This document shows positions 1 through 9,834 of a stretch of DNA of 64,000 nucleotides, piece by piece. Position 1 is the stretch's first letter, and each line of letters opens with the position of its first letter. The notes below the pieces were generated by a model. It searched no databases. It was not told the origin of the DNA and saw only the letters and a list, made by a program, of their open reading frames with translations. Both the position numbers and the translations under genes were made by a program. Origin of the DNA: CBDDLD01 sp965230605 (GTDB taxonomy: Bacteria; Bacteroidota; Bacteroidia; Flavobacteriales; Flavobacteriaceae); assembly GCA_965230605.1 (NCBI GenBank), contig CBDDLD010000004.1, positions 992,001 through 1,056,000 on the forward strand, read 5' to 3'.

Positions 1-2094
1 TATATGCATATTGGTAAGCTGTGGAGTAAGATTAGTGTTGTAATAATTTTGAAGATCTAAAATGGTAATTGAATTTACAGAAGCTTCAGTTCCACTATTA
101 GCATTAGCTAGTATATGGCGTTCACCATACAATAGTTTTGCAAACTCATTTGCAGCAATACTATTTGGGTTAGCACTGCGACGTTGAATACCACTCAGTG
201 TGCTTTGCTTTAAAAGTTCAAATTCCTTTTCATCCCAACGTGGCTCTAGAAGTATTTCAGTTACCATGGCCATTACTTTATCGTAGTTTTTAGCTAAACA
301 GTTTCCGGTGATTATAATATTTTCATCTGTAGCAAAAGCATTAATACTAGCGCCAAGGGCTTCAATAGCATTTTCCAGTTCTTCGGGAGTTTTATTTTTT
401 GTACCTCTGGTCATAAGATTAGCCAGTAGGTTGGAAACACCTATTTTAGTATAATTCTCTAACAATAACCCGCCTTTAATTTCAAGCTCAAATTGTACCA
501 ATGGCACCTCATTGTTTTCAATACCGAAGAGTTTTATACCTGAGCTTAATTCATCTTTCCAAACCTCCGGAATGTTAAGATCAGGACTATCTCCATAAGG
601 AGGCTCAACACTACGGTCAAAACTAGATGGTGTTCTTTCATACTCAGCTGCTATACTGGCATCAAATGTTTCCTCGGCACCTTCAATAATCTGCTCTTCA
701 ACTACTTCTGCTAATTGCGAATTTTCCAGAACTAAATTCACTTGTCCTTTAGGGACAAAGCTAGTTGCTATAAAGTTTTTATCTTTTATGTATGTGTTGT
801 ATACACGCATCACATCTTCAGGTGTTACCGCTAATATGTTTTTCACATCTTGGTTAATAAACCCCGGATCTCCTGCAAAAATTTCATATTGTGCTAATTG
901 AAACCCTTTTCCTAATACACTAGATAAACCATTGTAGAAATCGGTTTCTTGACCAGCTTTAATACGGTCCAAATCTTCTTTAGAAATACCTGTGGCTTCA
1001 AAATCTTTAAAAGCCTCATCAATGGCACTTGCAACGTCATTAAGATCGGTTTGATTAAACGCAGTGACAAATAGCATAATCTGTCCGGCTAATTCAGAGT
1101 TATTTTGAAATAGATTAGCACCATTAGTCAATTGTTGTTCTTCAACCAATACCTTATAAAGTGGCGCCTTTACACCATTCGACAAATACTGACTAAGAAC
1201 ACTTAACGCATAAGAGTCTGGGTGGTATTGATGAACACCTGGCCAAGTCATTGTAAGACGTGGTAATCGAGCAAAATTATCTTCGTAAAACAAACGTTTA
1301 GTCGTTTTTAAAGTCACTGGGCGTTTCGCCAGTTTCGGTATTTCTTCACCTCTTGGAATTTCATCAAAATATTTCTTCACCCATGTTTTTGCCTGATCAA
1401 TATCAAAATCACCTGCTATGGTTAACGTCACATTATTTGGAACATACCAACGATTATAGAAATCCTTAACGTCTTGTAAGGTTGCCCTCTGTAGATCTTC
1501 TAAAGACCCAATGACTTCCCAACTGTAAGGATGACCTTCAGGATATAAGTTTTTATTAATAACAGACGAATTATGTCCATATGGCTGATTATCGACACGT
1601 TGGCGCTTTTCATTTTTAACCACTTGCTTTTCTTTGGCAAGAACGGGCTCGGTGACAGTATTGATGAAATAACCGAGTTTATCAGCTTCTGCCCATATCA
1701 TTTTCTCTAAGGCATCTTTAGGTACCGTTTGAAAATAATTAGTACGATCTCTACTTGTAGAACCATTGGCACCAGAGCCACCAATTCGGGCACTCATCTT
1801 GTCTAAACCACCTTTGCCCAGATTTTCAGATTCTAAGAACAATAAGTGCTCAAATAAATGAGCAAACCCAGTACGGTTCTTTATTTCGCGTGCAGAACCC
1901 ACATGTGCTGTTAAAGCCACAGCAACCACCGGATCAGAGCGGTCGATATGGAAAATGACTTGTAGACCATTATCTAGTGTAATCTTTTCATAATCTACTT
2001 TAAATTCTTTTGAAGTTTCTTTAGTGTCTTTTTGACAACCTACAAAGCATAGAGATACTAATATACTTAGTAGGGTTAGTTTTGTGAATTTCAT
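1..2094 (-). CDS. M16 family zinc metallopeptidase lipoprotein (3' end outside window)
   Basis: The frame is open from the ATG at 2094 to the left edge (698 codons), so the C-terminus is missing. Residues 1-20 form a lipoprotein signal with lipobox FVGC and Cys20. The inverted zinc motif HLFEH is at residues 79-83, and a plausible distal zinc ligand is Glu162 in VVKNE, the usual spacing for insulinase/pitrilysin (M16) peptidases. A second, non-catalytic M16 half begins after about residue 460. The family degrades peptides; this member should sit as a lipoprotein in the envelope. It starts 13 nt after the stop of an M14 peptidase on the same strand, so the two are probably cotranscribed. The family call is secure; the substrate is unknown. 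Confidence 0.93.
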   Translation of the reverse strand, partial: MKFTKLTLLSILVSLCFVGCQKDTKETSKEFKVDYEKITLDNGLQVIFHIDRSDPVVAVALTAHVGSAREIKNRTGFAHLFEHLLFLESENLGKGGLDKMSARIGGSGANGSTSRDRTNYFQTVPKDALEKMIWAEADKLGYFINTVTEPVLAKEKQVVKNEKRQRVDNQPYGHNSSVINKNLYPEGHPYSWEVIGSLEDLQRATLQDVKDFYNRWYVPNNVTLTIAGDFDIDQAKTWVKKYFDEIPRGEEIPKLAKRPVTLKTTKRLFYEDNFARLPRLTMTWPGVHQYHPDSYALSVLSQYLSNGVKAPLYKVLVEEQQLTNGANLFQNNSELAGQIMLFVTAFNQTDLNDVASAIDEAFKDFEATGISKEDLDRIKAGQETDFYNGLSSVLGKGFQLAQYEIFAGDPGFINQDVKNILAVTPEDVMRVYNTYIKDKNFIATSFVPKGQVNLVLENSQLAEVVEEQIIEGAEETFDASIAAEYERTPSSFDRSVEPPYGDSPDLNIPEVWKDELSSGIKLFGIENNEVPLVQFELEIKGGLLLENYTKIGVSNLLANLMTRGTKNKTPEELENAIEALGASINAFATDENIIITGNCLAKNYDKVMAMVTEILLEPRWDEKEFELLKQSTLSGIQRRSANPNSIAANEFAKLLYGERHILANANSGTEASVNSITILDLQNYYNTNLTPQLTNMHI

Positions 2095-2107
2095 TTTTTT
2101 GATTGTG

Positions 2108-4588
2108 TTAAAGTTCAAAAGCATTATTATTTACAAAGAAAATGGCATTGACTAAAAAGAGTTTCCCATTTTCCCAAAAGCTTCGAAAGAGTGTATTATC
2201 TGCCATATAAATTACACTTCCACTTCCTAAGCGTTCTTCTCCAAACACTAACGTCTTAGAAAGGTTATTTAGTGCATTTTTACCAGCGAAGCCTGAATAC
2301 ACTTTTGGATCTTCGATATGGGCAACATTATATCCGCTACCTAAAAGATCATAGGCAGTGCTTCCAATTTTGAGTGTGAAATAATGATCATTGTAACCAA
2401 ATCCCATAGGATGTGTGTTGTCTACCTTTGCTTTAAAAATGGCACCTGTAATAAGCTGATTCGCAAATTCACGTTCTCTATCGGCATAAGGTGTGAGATT
2501 ATCGGAACTTTCGGAAGACTCACTTTGTTTGTAGTTTAAGCTAAAACCATCTCGTCCGGCAAAACTCCTTAGGGCACCTCCAATTGCGATAATTTTTCCA
2601 CCAGCTCTTACCCAATCTGTAATTGTTGACATCATATTCTCAGTTAATAATCGACCATAAAACCCATTAGGAATAATCAATACATTAAACTTGTCTAAAT
2701 TTGTACTGCTAAGTTGGCTAGTGTTGATAGAAGTGACAGGGTAGTGTAATTGCTGTTCAAAGAAATGCCATAACTCACCATAGCTTAGAGAGCTTGTGGA
2801 CTCACCTGATAGTAGCGCAATTTTTTGTTTGTTCACTAATTTAATATCCGGAGATCCAATATCTGGAATAGTATCAGAGAATCCAGAATTTATTACAGAT
2901 AAAGGTTGAGCATGCTCTTGCGCTACTTCATTAAGTTGACTTAAAAACTGTTCAACATGTTTATTGTCTCCCTTAGTAATAATTAAGGAGCCTCTTTCAA
3001 AGCGCTGTCCATTAGATGTAAATGGTTTTTCAGTGAAGCGTACTTTGAATTTTCGCTTTAATAACTCAGCTAAAAACCTTGCATCCTTCATAGAGTTCCA
3101 ATTACTCACATAACCATAGGCATCGCTCAATGATTGTCGGGCCTGTTTTTGCATCAATTGTTGGCTGTTGACACGAGATGTACTAGCAATAGCGTTTAAG
3201 CCATAAGCATAAGGTACACTCCAAGCCGTTATATCATAAGTTAACGAGTCACTTAGCTTAGCATCAGGTTCAAAAAGCACCTTTACCATTTTTCCTTTGG
3301 GCTGGTCTGTGTGTACTACCAAATCTTGATTTGTAGTAGACATACTACCTTGCTTTCCGGTATCGTAATAATAACCAGAGACTTTACTTTGATTTGCATT
3401 ACTATAGGCAATTTCATGCTTGTCTAAAAGTCGCTTAAGGCTATTCATGTTATCAGTATTACCTTGAAGCACATAACTCTTATATTTTAAGTTAGAATTG
3501 TCAAAGAATTTAGAAAATTCAGCTGCCAATTTATCGGCATTCTTTGAAGCAATTTCTACAGTGGAAAGCCCGGCTGTGGTATGATGTGTTAGTCGATCTA
3601 TTAAAGTTAGTACCACACCTTCATCATTTAATATCCCTAATCCGGCTCTACCATGGCCTGCTTGTTCATAGGTCATTCCTATAGCGCCTACATAGGTCGG
3701 ATAGGTGTCACCATAACTGGGGTAGAAGAGGTCAAAACGTTCTCTGGTGAAAAACAACCATCCCTCTTTATCAAAATATTTAGCATGATTTTTTCCTATT
3801 TGAGTTTGAAAATCACGTTGCCAATCTGTTATTATTTCATGAAAAGGCTCAGCCGCTGGTGCAAAGTAGTAAGGCTCATTAATCCCTTGTTCATGAAAAT
3901 CCACATGCACATGAGGTAACCATTTGTTATACATCCTTAATCTTGTAGAAGACTCAACTTGTGTAGCCCATGCCCAATCTCTGTTGAGATCAAAGAGATA
4001 GTGGTTAGGACGACCTCCTGGCCATGGCTCATTATGCTCGCTGGCTTGTTGATTTATGTCATAGGGCTGACTTGCAGTTTCATTATACCAATTTACATAG
4101 CGATCACGACCATCAGGGTTGATGCAAGGATCAATAATGACTACAGTATTTTTTAACCAATCTTGTTTTTCTGTAAGGAGTTTGTATAAAGTCAACATAG
4201 AGGCTTCAGTCGCCGAAGCTTCATTGCCATGAACATTGTAGCTTAGCCAAACGATGGCAGTATTAGGATTTGTGGTATCACCATTCATAATTCCTGCACG
4301 CTTCAAGTTATCTTCTCTAATCGACTCTAAGCGTTGCATATTTTCCGGGCTAGTTATATAAGCTAAGTACAAGGGACGACGCTCATTTGTAGTACCATAT
4401 TGCTCAAGCTTCACTTGATTAGATGCTGCGCTAGCAACATGTTTAAAATAATCAACCACCTGATGGTGTCTTGAGAATTGTGTACCGATATCATAACCTA
4501 AAAATTCACTTGGGGATAAAATACTTTGTGCTAATGTTAAGGATGTAGCACATAAAGAGACCAATAGAAACGTAAAAAGTCTTTGCAT
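2108..4588 (-). CDS. Secreted M14 family zinc carboxypeptidase
   Basis: This is an 826-residue protein with a signal peptide ending near TLAQ (residues 1-21). The M14 zinc site is visible as HGNE (His120, Glu123) with a downstream His in VDFHEQG (about residue 232). A Glu in the MTYEQAG segment near residue 305 is the likely catalytic base. The region after about residue 590 (IALLSG..., LIIPNGFYG) resembles the class I glutamine amidotransferase-like domain often attached to bacterial secreted M14 proteins. It is upstream of and probably cotranscribed with the M16 lipoprotein peptidase, which suggests joint extracellular or periplasmic peptide digestion. Divergent bshC begins 116 nt away. The M14 family call is firm; the exact specificity is not known. 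Confidence 0.92.
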   Translation of the reverse strand: MQRLFTFLLVSLCATSLTLAQSILSPSEFLGYDIGTQFSRHHQVVDYFKHVASAASNQVKLEQYGTTNERRPLYLAYITSPENMQRLESIREDNLKRAGIMNGDTTNPNTAIVWLSYNVHGNEASATEASMLTLYKLLTEKQDWLKNTVVIIDPCINPDGRDRYVNWYNETASQPYDINQQASEHNEPWPGGRPNHYLFDLNRDWAWATQVESSTRLRMYNKWLPHVHVDFHEQGINEPYYFAPAAEPFHEIITDWQRDFQTQIGKNHAKYFDKEGWLFFTRERFDLFYPSYGDTYPTYVGAIGMTYEQAGHGRAGLGILNDEGVVLTLIDRLTHHTTAGLSTVEIASKNADKLAAEFSKFFDNSNLKYKSYVLQGNTDNMNSLKRLLDKHEIAYSNANQSKVSGYYYDTGKQGSMSTTNQDLVVHTDQPKGKMVKVLFEPDAKLSDSLTYDITAWSVPYAYGLNAIASTSRVNSQQLMQKQARQSLSDAYGYVSNWNSMKDARFLAELLKRKFKVRFTEKPFTSNGQRFERGSLIITKGDNKHVEQFLSQLNEVAQEHAQPLSVINSGFSDTIPDIGSPDIKLVNKQKIALLSGESTSSLSYGELWHFFEQQLHYPVTSINTSQLSSTNLDKFNVLIIPNGFYGRLLTENMMSTITDWVRAGGKIIAIGGALRSFAGRDGFSLNYKQSESSESSDNLTPYADREREFANQLITGAIFKAKVDNTHPMGFGYNDHYFTLKIGSTAYDLLGSGYNVAHIEDPKVYSGFAGKNALNNLSKTLVFGEERLGSGSVIYMADNTLFRSFWENGKLFLVNAIFFVNNNAFEL

Positions 4589-4704
4589 TGTAATAATAAT
4601 TTTATGTCAAAACGCTAGTAAAGATAACTTGCGGAAACGAATTAACTAAATATTAGCAGATAAAATATAGAAGCGCATTATCTTTAACCCATAATTAACA
4701 AACT
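4589..4704. other. Divergent intergenic region between M14 peptidase and bshC
   Basis: This 116-nt A+T-rich spacer must hold both promoters. A TATCTTTA octamer, one mismatch from TAnnTTTG, occurs on each strand: about 4678-4685 towards bshC and about 4620-4627 towards the peptidase. No hairpin or RNA gene was seen. Confidence 0.35.
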
Positions 4705-6300
4705 ATGCCAACTGAATGTATTGCTTTTAGAGATACAAACTACTTTTCTGATCTCATTTGTAATTATATAGAAGAACAACCAGAGTTTAAAACACTATAC
4801 AACCGCTTTCCTAACATAGCTAACTTTGAACTTCAGATTAAAGAAAAGTCTAAAACGTTTGATACAAAAAAGCGACAAGTTTTAGTCAAAGTTTTGAATG
4901 AGCAGTACAACTCCATTAAGACATCAAAGCTGACACAACAACATATAGATAGTTTAGAATCTGATCAGACATTCACAATTACCACAGGGCATCAGCTAAA
5001 TTTATTTACGGGACCATTGTATTTTCTATATAAGATTATATCTACTATTAATTTGACAAAAGAATTAAAAGCAGCATATCCTAATTACAATTTTGCACCT
5101 ATATATTGGATGGCTTCTGAGGATCATGATTTTGAAGAAATAAACTATTTCAACTTTAGAGGTAAAAAAATACGTTGGAATAGGCAAGGAGAGGGTGCTG
5201 TAGGCCATTATAATACAGAAGGTTTAGATGTCATTTATAAAATCTTAGAGTCTGAGTTTGGATATGGAGAGCATGCGGAAACTCTGAGGAGCTGGTTTAA
5301 AGATGCTTACATGGAGCATGATAATCTTGCTGACGCCACACGTTATTTAGCCAATACTTTGTTTGGAGAACATGGTTTAGTGATCATTGATGCTGATGAC
5401 AAGGCGCTCAAAGATATGTTTGTGCCCTATATTAAAAATGATATCATAAATCAGGTTTCATATAAGAACGTATCAGAGACTAATACTTATATCGAAGAAC
5501 TAGGGTATAAGGTGCAGGTAAACCCCAGAGAGATTAATTTCTTTTATATAGACCAAGGACTTAGAGAACGTGTTGTCTATGAAAACAATCAATACAAAGT
5601 CAATAATACAAATACAACCTGGGATGAAGCTGGGCTTATTAATGACATTAAAAACAATCCAGAGCGTTTTTCTCCCAATGTTATTATGAGACCACTGTAT
5701 CAAGAGGTCATACTGCCTAACCTTTGTTACATAGGTGGGGGAGGAGAACTGGCTTATTGGTTACAATTAAAATCTAATTTTGAAGCTCATGGAATCACTT
5801 TTCCAATACTTTTATTACGTAATTCGGTATTAGTGAAGTCTGAAAAACAAGATGAAAAGCTTAAACGTTTAGACATTTCAACAAAGGATATCTTTTTAAA
5901 GCGCGATACCTACATCAACAAAAAGGTGAGGAAGATATCAAACATCGACATAGATTTATCACCACAAAGACAAACACTTCAAGATCAGTTTAAGCATTTA
6001 TATGATATAGCTAAGCAAACAGATAAATCTTTTTTAGGAGCTGTTAAAGCTCAGGAAGTTAAACAGATCAAAGGGTTAAATAACCTAGAGAAGCGTTTAT
6101 TGAAAGCGCAAAAGAAAACTTTGGCTAATGAAGTCATGCGAATGACAGAAATTCAAGAGCAACTGTTTCCCGGTCAAAGCTTACAAGAACGTAATCTTAA
6201 CTTTTCTGAATTGTATTTAGAATATGGTGAAGCATTAATCCCTGTTTTATTGAAGCATTTACAACCTTTACAAGGCGAATTTTTAGTGTTAACAATTTAG
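4705..6300 (+). CDS. bshC: Bacillithiol biosynthesis cysteine-adding enzyme BshC
   Basis: The 531-residue protein matches BshC in length and in its N-terminal pattern, with TTGHQLNLFTGPLYFLYK near residues 92-109, YWMASEDHDFEE near 136, and YIGGGGELAYWLQLKS near 345. BshC is the last-step enzyme of bacillithiol synthesis and attaches cysteine to glucosaminyl-malate; bacillithiol is the usual low-molecular-weight thiol of many Bacteroidota and Firmicutes. The C-terminal part (about residues 390-500) is a lysine-rich predicted coiled coil, as in known BshC structures. It precedes guaA on the same strand with a 55-nt gap that holds a separate promoter. bshA and bshB are not in the window. Confidence 0.93.
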   Translation: MPTECIAFRDTNYFSDLICNYIEEQPEFKTLYNRFPNIANFELQIKEKSKTFDTKKRQVLVKVLNEQYNSIKTSKLTQQHIDSLESDQTFTITTGHQLNLFTGPLYFLYKIISTINLTKELKAAYPNYNFAPIYWMASEDHDFEEINYFNFRGKKIRWNRQGEGAVGHYNTEGLDVIYKILESEFGYGEHAETLRSWFKDAYMEHDNLADATRYLANTLFGEHGLVIIDADDKALKDMFVPYIKNDIINQVSYKNVSETNTYIEELGYKVQVNPREINFFYIDQGLRERVVYENNQYKVNNTNTTWDEAGLINDIKNNPERFSPNVIMRPLYQEVILPNLCYIGGGGELAYWLQLKSNFEAHGITFPILLLRNSVLVKSEKQDEKLKRLDISTKDIFLKRDTYINKKVRKISNIDIDLSPQRQTLQDQFKHLYDIAKQTDKSFLGAVKAQEVKQIKGLNNLEKRLLKAQKKTLANEVMRMTEIQEQLFPGQSLQERNLNFSELYLEYGEALIPVLLKHLQPLQGEFLVLTI

Positions 6301-6344
6301 TCTAAAAATTTAAAATTAAGGTTAGTAATTTTAAGTGCAATTCC

Positions 6345-6352
6345 TATTTTTG
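6345..6352 (+). promoter_or_regulatory. TAnnTTTG promoter box of guaA
   Basis: TATTTTTG matches the Bacteroidota sigma-A minus-7 consensus and lies only 3 nt before the guaA ATG. Transcription would therefore begin at or next to the start codon, giving a leaderless message. The upstream minus-33 element is weak. Confidence 0.55.
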
Positions 6353-6355
6353 CAC

Positions 6356-7891
6356 ATGCAACACAACAAGGTATTAATCTTAGATTTCGGTTCGCAATAT
6401 ACACAGCTAATTGCACGTCGAGTTAGGGAACTCAACATCTATTGCGAAATTCATCCATTCAACAAAATTCCAAAACAAGTAAGCGATTATAACGCTGTTA
6501 TCTTATCGGGTAGTCCGGTGTCTGTGCGTTCAGAAAATGTGCTTCACCCTGATCTTTCAGAGATTAGAGGGAAGAAGCCGTTATTAGCAGTATGCTATGG
6601 CGCTCAGTATTTAGCACACTTCTCTGAAGGTGAAGTTGCTGAATCTAATACCAGAGAATACGGTCGTGCAAATCTAGCTTATATAAAATCAGAAGAAGAT
6701 TTCTTTGAAAACATTCATGAAGGAAGTCAGGTATGGATGAGTCATAGCGATACGATTAAGAAATTACCAAAAGGAGGTGTTCTCTTAGCATCTACTCATG
6801 ATGTTGAAAATGCAGCATTCAAGATTGAAGGAGAAACAACCTATGCTATTCAATTTCATCCCGAAGTATATCACTCTACAGACGGCAAGCAATTGCTTCA
6901 AAATTTCTTAGTTAAGATTGCTAAAGTAAATCAGGATTGGACACCACAATCTTTTGTAGAAGAAACTGTTGATGCACTCAAAGAGAAACTTGGAAATGAT
7001 AAAGTGGTGTTGGGATTATCTGGAGGGGTAGATTCATCAGTAGCAGCAATGCTATTACACAAAGCTATAGGTGAGAATCTGTACTGCATTTTTGTAAACA
7101 ATGGATTGCTCAGAAAAAATGAGTTTGAAGATGTATTGCATCAGTATGAAGGTATGGGGCTTAATGTAAAAGGTGTTGATGCTTCGGCACGCTTTTTGGA
7201 TGCTTTAGCAGGAAAGAGTGACCCTGAGGAAAAAAGAAAAACGATAGGTCGCGTGTTCATTGAGGTTTTTGATGATGAAGCACATCGTATTCAAGATGTA
7301 AAATGGTTGGCTCAAGGGACTATTTATCCCGATGTTATTGAAAGTGTTTCAGCAACAGGAGGTCCTAGTGCAACGATAAAGAGCCATCATAATGTGGGAG
7401 GATTGCCGGATTTTATGAAATTAAAAGTAGTGGAACCTCTGAAATCCTTATTTAAAGATGAGGTGAGACGTGTTGGAGCGTCCATGAATATGGAATCGCA
7501 ATTACTTGGAAGACATCCATTTCCTGGACCAGGGTTGGCAATTCGTATTCTTGGTGATCTAACCGCCGAGAAAGTACGTATATTACAAGAGGTCGATGCT
7601 ATTTTTATTAATAATTTACGCTCTTGGAATTTATACGATAAGGTATGGCAAGCCGGAGCAATGTTATTACCGGTAAATAGTGTTGGTGTGATGGGCGATG
7701 AAAGAACGTATGAAAAATGTGTAGCACTAAGAGCTGTTGAAAGTACAGATGGAATGACTGCAGATTGGGTGAATTTACCTTATGAATTCTTACAAAAAAC
7801 CTCAAACGAAATAATAAATAAAGTTAAAGGCGTTAATAGAGTAGTATATGATATCAGCTCTAAACCACCTGCAACTATCGAATGGGAATAA
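6356..7891 (+). CDS. guaA: GMP synthase (glutamine-hydrolysing)
   Basis: This enzyme converts XMP to GMP using glutamine and ATP. The N-terminal class I amidotransferase domain has its nucleophile in AVCYGAQ (Cys80) and the His-Glu pair in FHPEV (His168, Glu170). The ATP-pyrophosphatase domain has the PP-loop SGGVDSS at residues 222-228, and the dimerisation domain ends in the typical KPPATIEWE. I start at the ATG at 6356 (511 residues). An in-frame GTG 21 nt earlier would add seven residues ahead of the usual N-terminus and would overlap the TAnnTTTG box. It stands alone between bshC and the LysM protein. Confidence 0.97.
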   Translation: MQHNKVLILDFGSQYTQLIARRVRELNIYCEIHPFNKIPKQVSDYNAVILSGSPVSVRSENVLHPDLSEIRGKKPLLAVCYGAQYLAHFSEGEVAESNTREYGRANLAYIKSEEDFFENIHEGSQVWMSHSDTIKKLPKGGVLLASTHDVENAAFKIEGETTYAIQFHPEVYHSTDGKQLLQNFLVKIAKVNQDWTPQSFVEETVDALKEKLGNDKVVLGLSGGVDSSVAAMLLHKAIGENLYCIFVNNGLLRKNEFEDVLHQYEGMGLNVKGVDASARFLDALAGKSDPEEKRKTIGRVFIEVFDDEAHRIQDVKWLAQGTIYPDVIESVSATGGPSATIKSHHNVGGLPDFMKLKVVEPLKSLFKDEVRRVGASMNMESQLLGRHPFPGPGLAIRILGDLTAEKVRILQEVDAIFINNLRSWNLYDKVWQAGAMLLPVNSVGVMGDERTYEKCVALRAVESTDGMTADWVNLPYEFLQKTSNEIINKVKGVNRVVYDISSKPPATIEWE

Positions 7892-7926
7892 TATTTAGTA
7901 TCTTGTATACATTAACAACAACATAC

Positions 7927-9834
7927 ATGAAGCGACTTTTTTTAGCGATCATTCTTTTATCGTGTAGCTTGGGACTTACTGCCCAAAATTACAAAACGCA
8001 TAAAGTCAAAAATGGGGAAACTATAGAAGCCATTGCCAAAATGTACTTGGTGACACCTTTTGATATTTATGCTTTAAATCCGGATGCTAAAACAAATTTT
8101 AAACCTAATGACATTTTAATTATACCCAACTCAAAAGTCAAAAACCAGCCTATAGAAGAGGAGGTTAAAGAGGTTATTGGGTTTAAAAAACACAAAGTAA
8201 GACGCAAGGAAACGTTATTTAGTATTTCACAGAAATACAATGTGTCTATAGAAGATATTAAGAAGCATAATCCATCTTTGTACGCTGAAAATTTAAGACG
8301 TGGTGATCGTATTCAAATACCACGATTTAAAACAGTAATATCAAAGCAGACATTAAATAACACGCTCAAAAAATATAGTGTTCAGCCTAAAGAAGGCAAA
8401 TGGCGTATAGCATATAAGTTTGGTATTACAGTACCAGAACTAGAGGCTTTAAATCCGAATATGAAAGTCGTTTTACAGCCGGGAGATGAATTAAATGTGC
8501 CTAATATTGCTGATAATGAAGAAAAGGCTACAGAGACAGCGTATAACTATTATGAAGTTTTACCTAAAGAAGGATTTTATAGACTGAAAATAAAACTAGG
8601 ACTAACACAAGAAGAGTTAGAAGTATTAAACCCGGAGCTTAAAGAGTCAGGTTTAAAAGCAGGGATGGTGCTTAAAATACCTTCAGATATAGATGCTGTT
8701 GTTGGTAATTCTGAGGATACGAATGTTACCGATTTAAAATATAATATTGTTAATACCGAAACTAAGAGGTTGGCACTATTATTACCATTCAGATTACATA
8801 GAATTGATTTAGATTCTGTAGCTGAAACGAAAGACATCATTAAGAAAGATCGTATGTTGTCAGCAGCTCTCGATTTTCATTCAGGAGTTCTTATGGCTTT
8901 AGATTCTGCTAAGGCTCTGGGTATTTCAACCCAATTAAAAGTTATTGATACGGAAAATAGACCTTCTGAGGTAGCACGTATCGTTGAAGAAAATGATTTT
9001 TCGAGATATGATGCTATTATCGGACCTATGATGGGAAAAACATTTGATCGTTTTTCGGCTGCTGTCAAAGGTGATAGAGTTCCAGTTATTGCACCACTAT
9101 CCAAGCCCAGTAAAGTTTATGATCATGTATTTCAAACTATTCCTGATTCTAAACTAATGTCGAAAAAAATAATCGATTTTGTAAAAAATGATAGTCTCAA
9201 ATCTAAGGTAGTAATTATTGCCGATCAGAGTGAACGTGAGGTGAGTAATACAATAAAAAAACAATTTTCAGCAGCGAAGCAGATCTTCTCACGCAATAAT
9301 AAAGATGGAAAAGACGCTTACTTCATTTATCCCGCAGATTTAGAAGATGTTTTTGTAGAAGGTAAAAATATTGTTTTTCTAGAAACTAAGAATGCGGCAT
9401 TTGCTACAAGTGTGATTAGCATGTTAAATGGGTTGTCTGTTGAAGATATTCAAATTGTTTTAACCACTACAAATAAGAATAAAGCTTTTGAAGGAAAGAA
9501 CATTGATAACTATCACCTCTCTAATTTACAATTCCATTACCCATCTGTAAATAAGAGCTATGATGTAGATGATATTAATGCTTTTGTAAAACAATACAGG
9601 AGAGTATATGGCGTAACACCAAATAGGTATGCAGTTAGAGGGTTTGATCTAACCATGGATGTATTACTCAGGTTAGCTTCAAATGATAATTTATATGAAG
9701 CTTCAGGAAGCGATATTGAAACTGAGTATGTAGAGAATAAATTCAGGTACTCAAAAAAGCTTTTTGGTGGCTATGTTAATGAAGCTGTTTATATAGTTAA
9801 ATATGATAACCTGAAAATTGTAAAGGCAAATTAA
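7927..9834 (+). CDS. LysM repeat protein fused to a periplasmic-binding-like domain
   Basis: The chosen ATG (635 residues) places a clear signal peptide first (LFLAIILLSCSLGLTAQ), whereas upstream in-frame starts would spoil it and overlap guaA. Four LysM-type peptidoglycan-binding units follow at roughly residues 23-67, 88-131, 150-193 and 209-252, recognisable by KNGETIEAIAK, RKETLFSISQK and repeated LNP...GD.L.IP endings. From about residue 275 (LALLLPFRLHRIDLD) the protein resembles type 1 periplasmic binding domains of the amino-acid transporter or LpoA class. This suggests a wall-anchored periplasmic sensor or a regulator of cell-wall enzymes. No transporter is adjacent. The osmC-like gene overlaps its stop by 1 nt (TAATG). 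Confidence 0.88.
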   Translation: MKRLFLAIILLSCSLGLTAQNYKTHKVKNGETIEAIAKMYLVTPFDIYALNPDAKTNFKPNDILIIPNSKVKNQPIEEEVKEVIGFKKHKVRRKETLFSISQKYNVSIEDIKKHNPSLYAENLRRGDRIQIPRFKTVISKQTLNNTLKKYSVQPKEGKWRIAYKFGITVPELEALNPNMKVVLQPGDELNVPNIADNEEKATETAYNYYEVLPKEGFYRLKIKLGLTQEELEVLNPELKESGLKAGMVLKIPSDIDAVVGNSEDTNVTDLKYNIVNTETKRLALLLPFRLHRIDLDSVAETKDIIKKDRMLSAALDFHSGVLMALDSAKALGISTQLKVIDTENRPSEVARIVEENDFSRYDAIIGPMMGKTFDRFSAAVKGDRVPVIAPLSKPSKVYDHVFQTIPDSKLMSKKIIDFVKNDSLKSKVVIIADQSEREVSNTIKKQFSAAKQIFSRNNKDGKDAYFIYPADLEDVFVEGKNIVFLETKNAAFATSVISMLNGLSVEDIQIVLTTTNKNKAFEGKNIDNYHLSNLQFHYPSVNKSYDVDDINAFVKQYRRVYGVTPNRYAVRGFDLTMDVLLRLASNDNLYEASGSDIETEYVENKFRYSKKLFGGYVNEAVYIVKYDNLKIVKAN

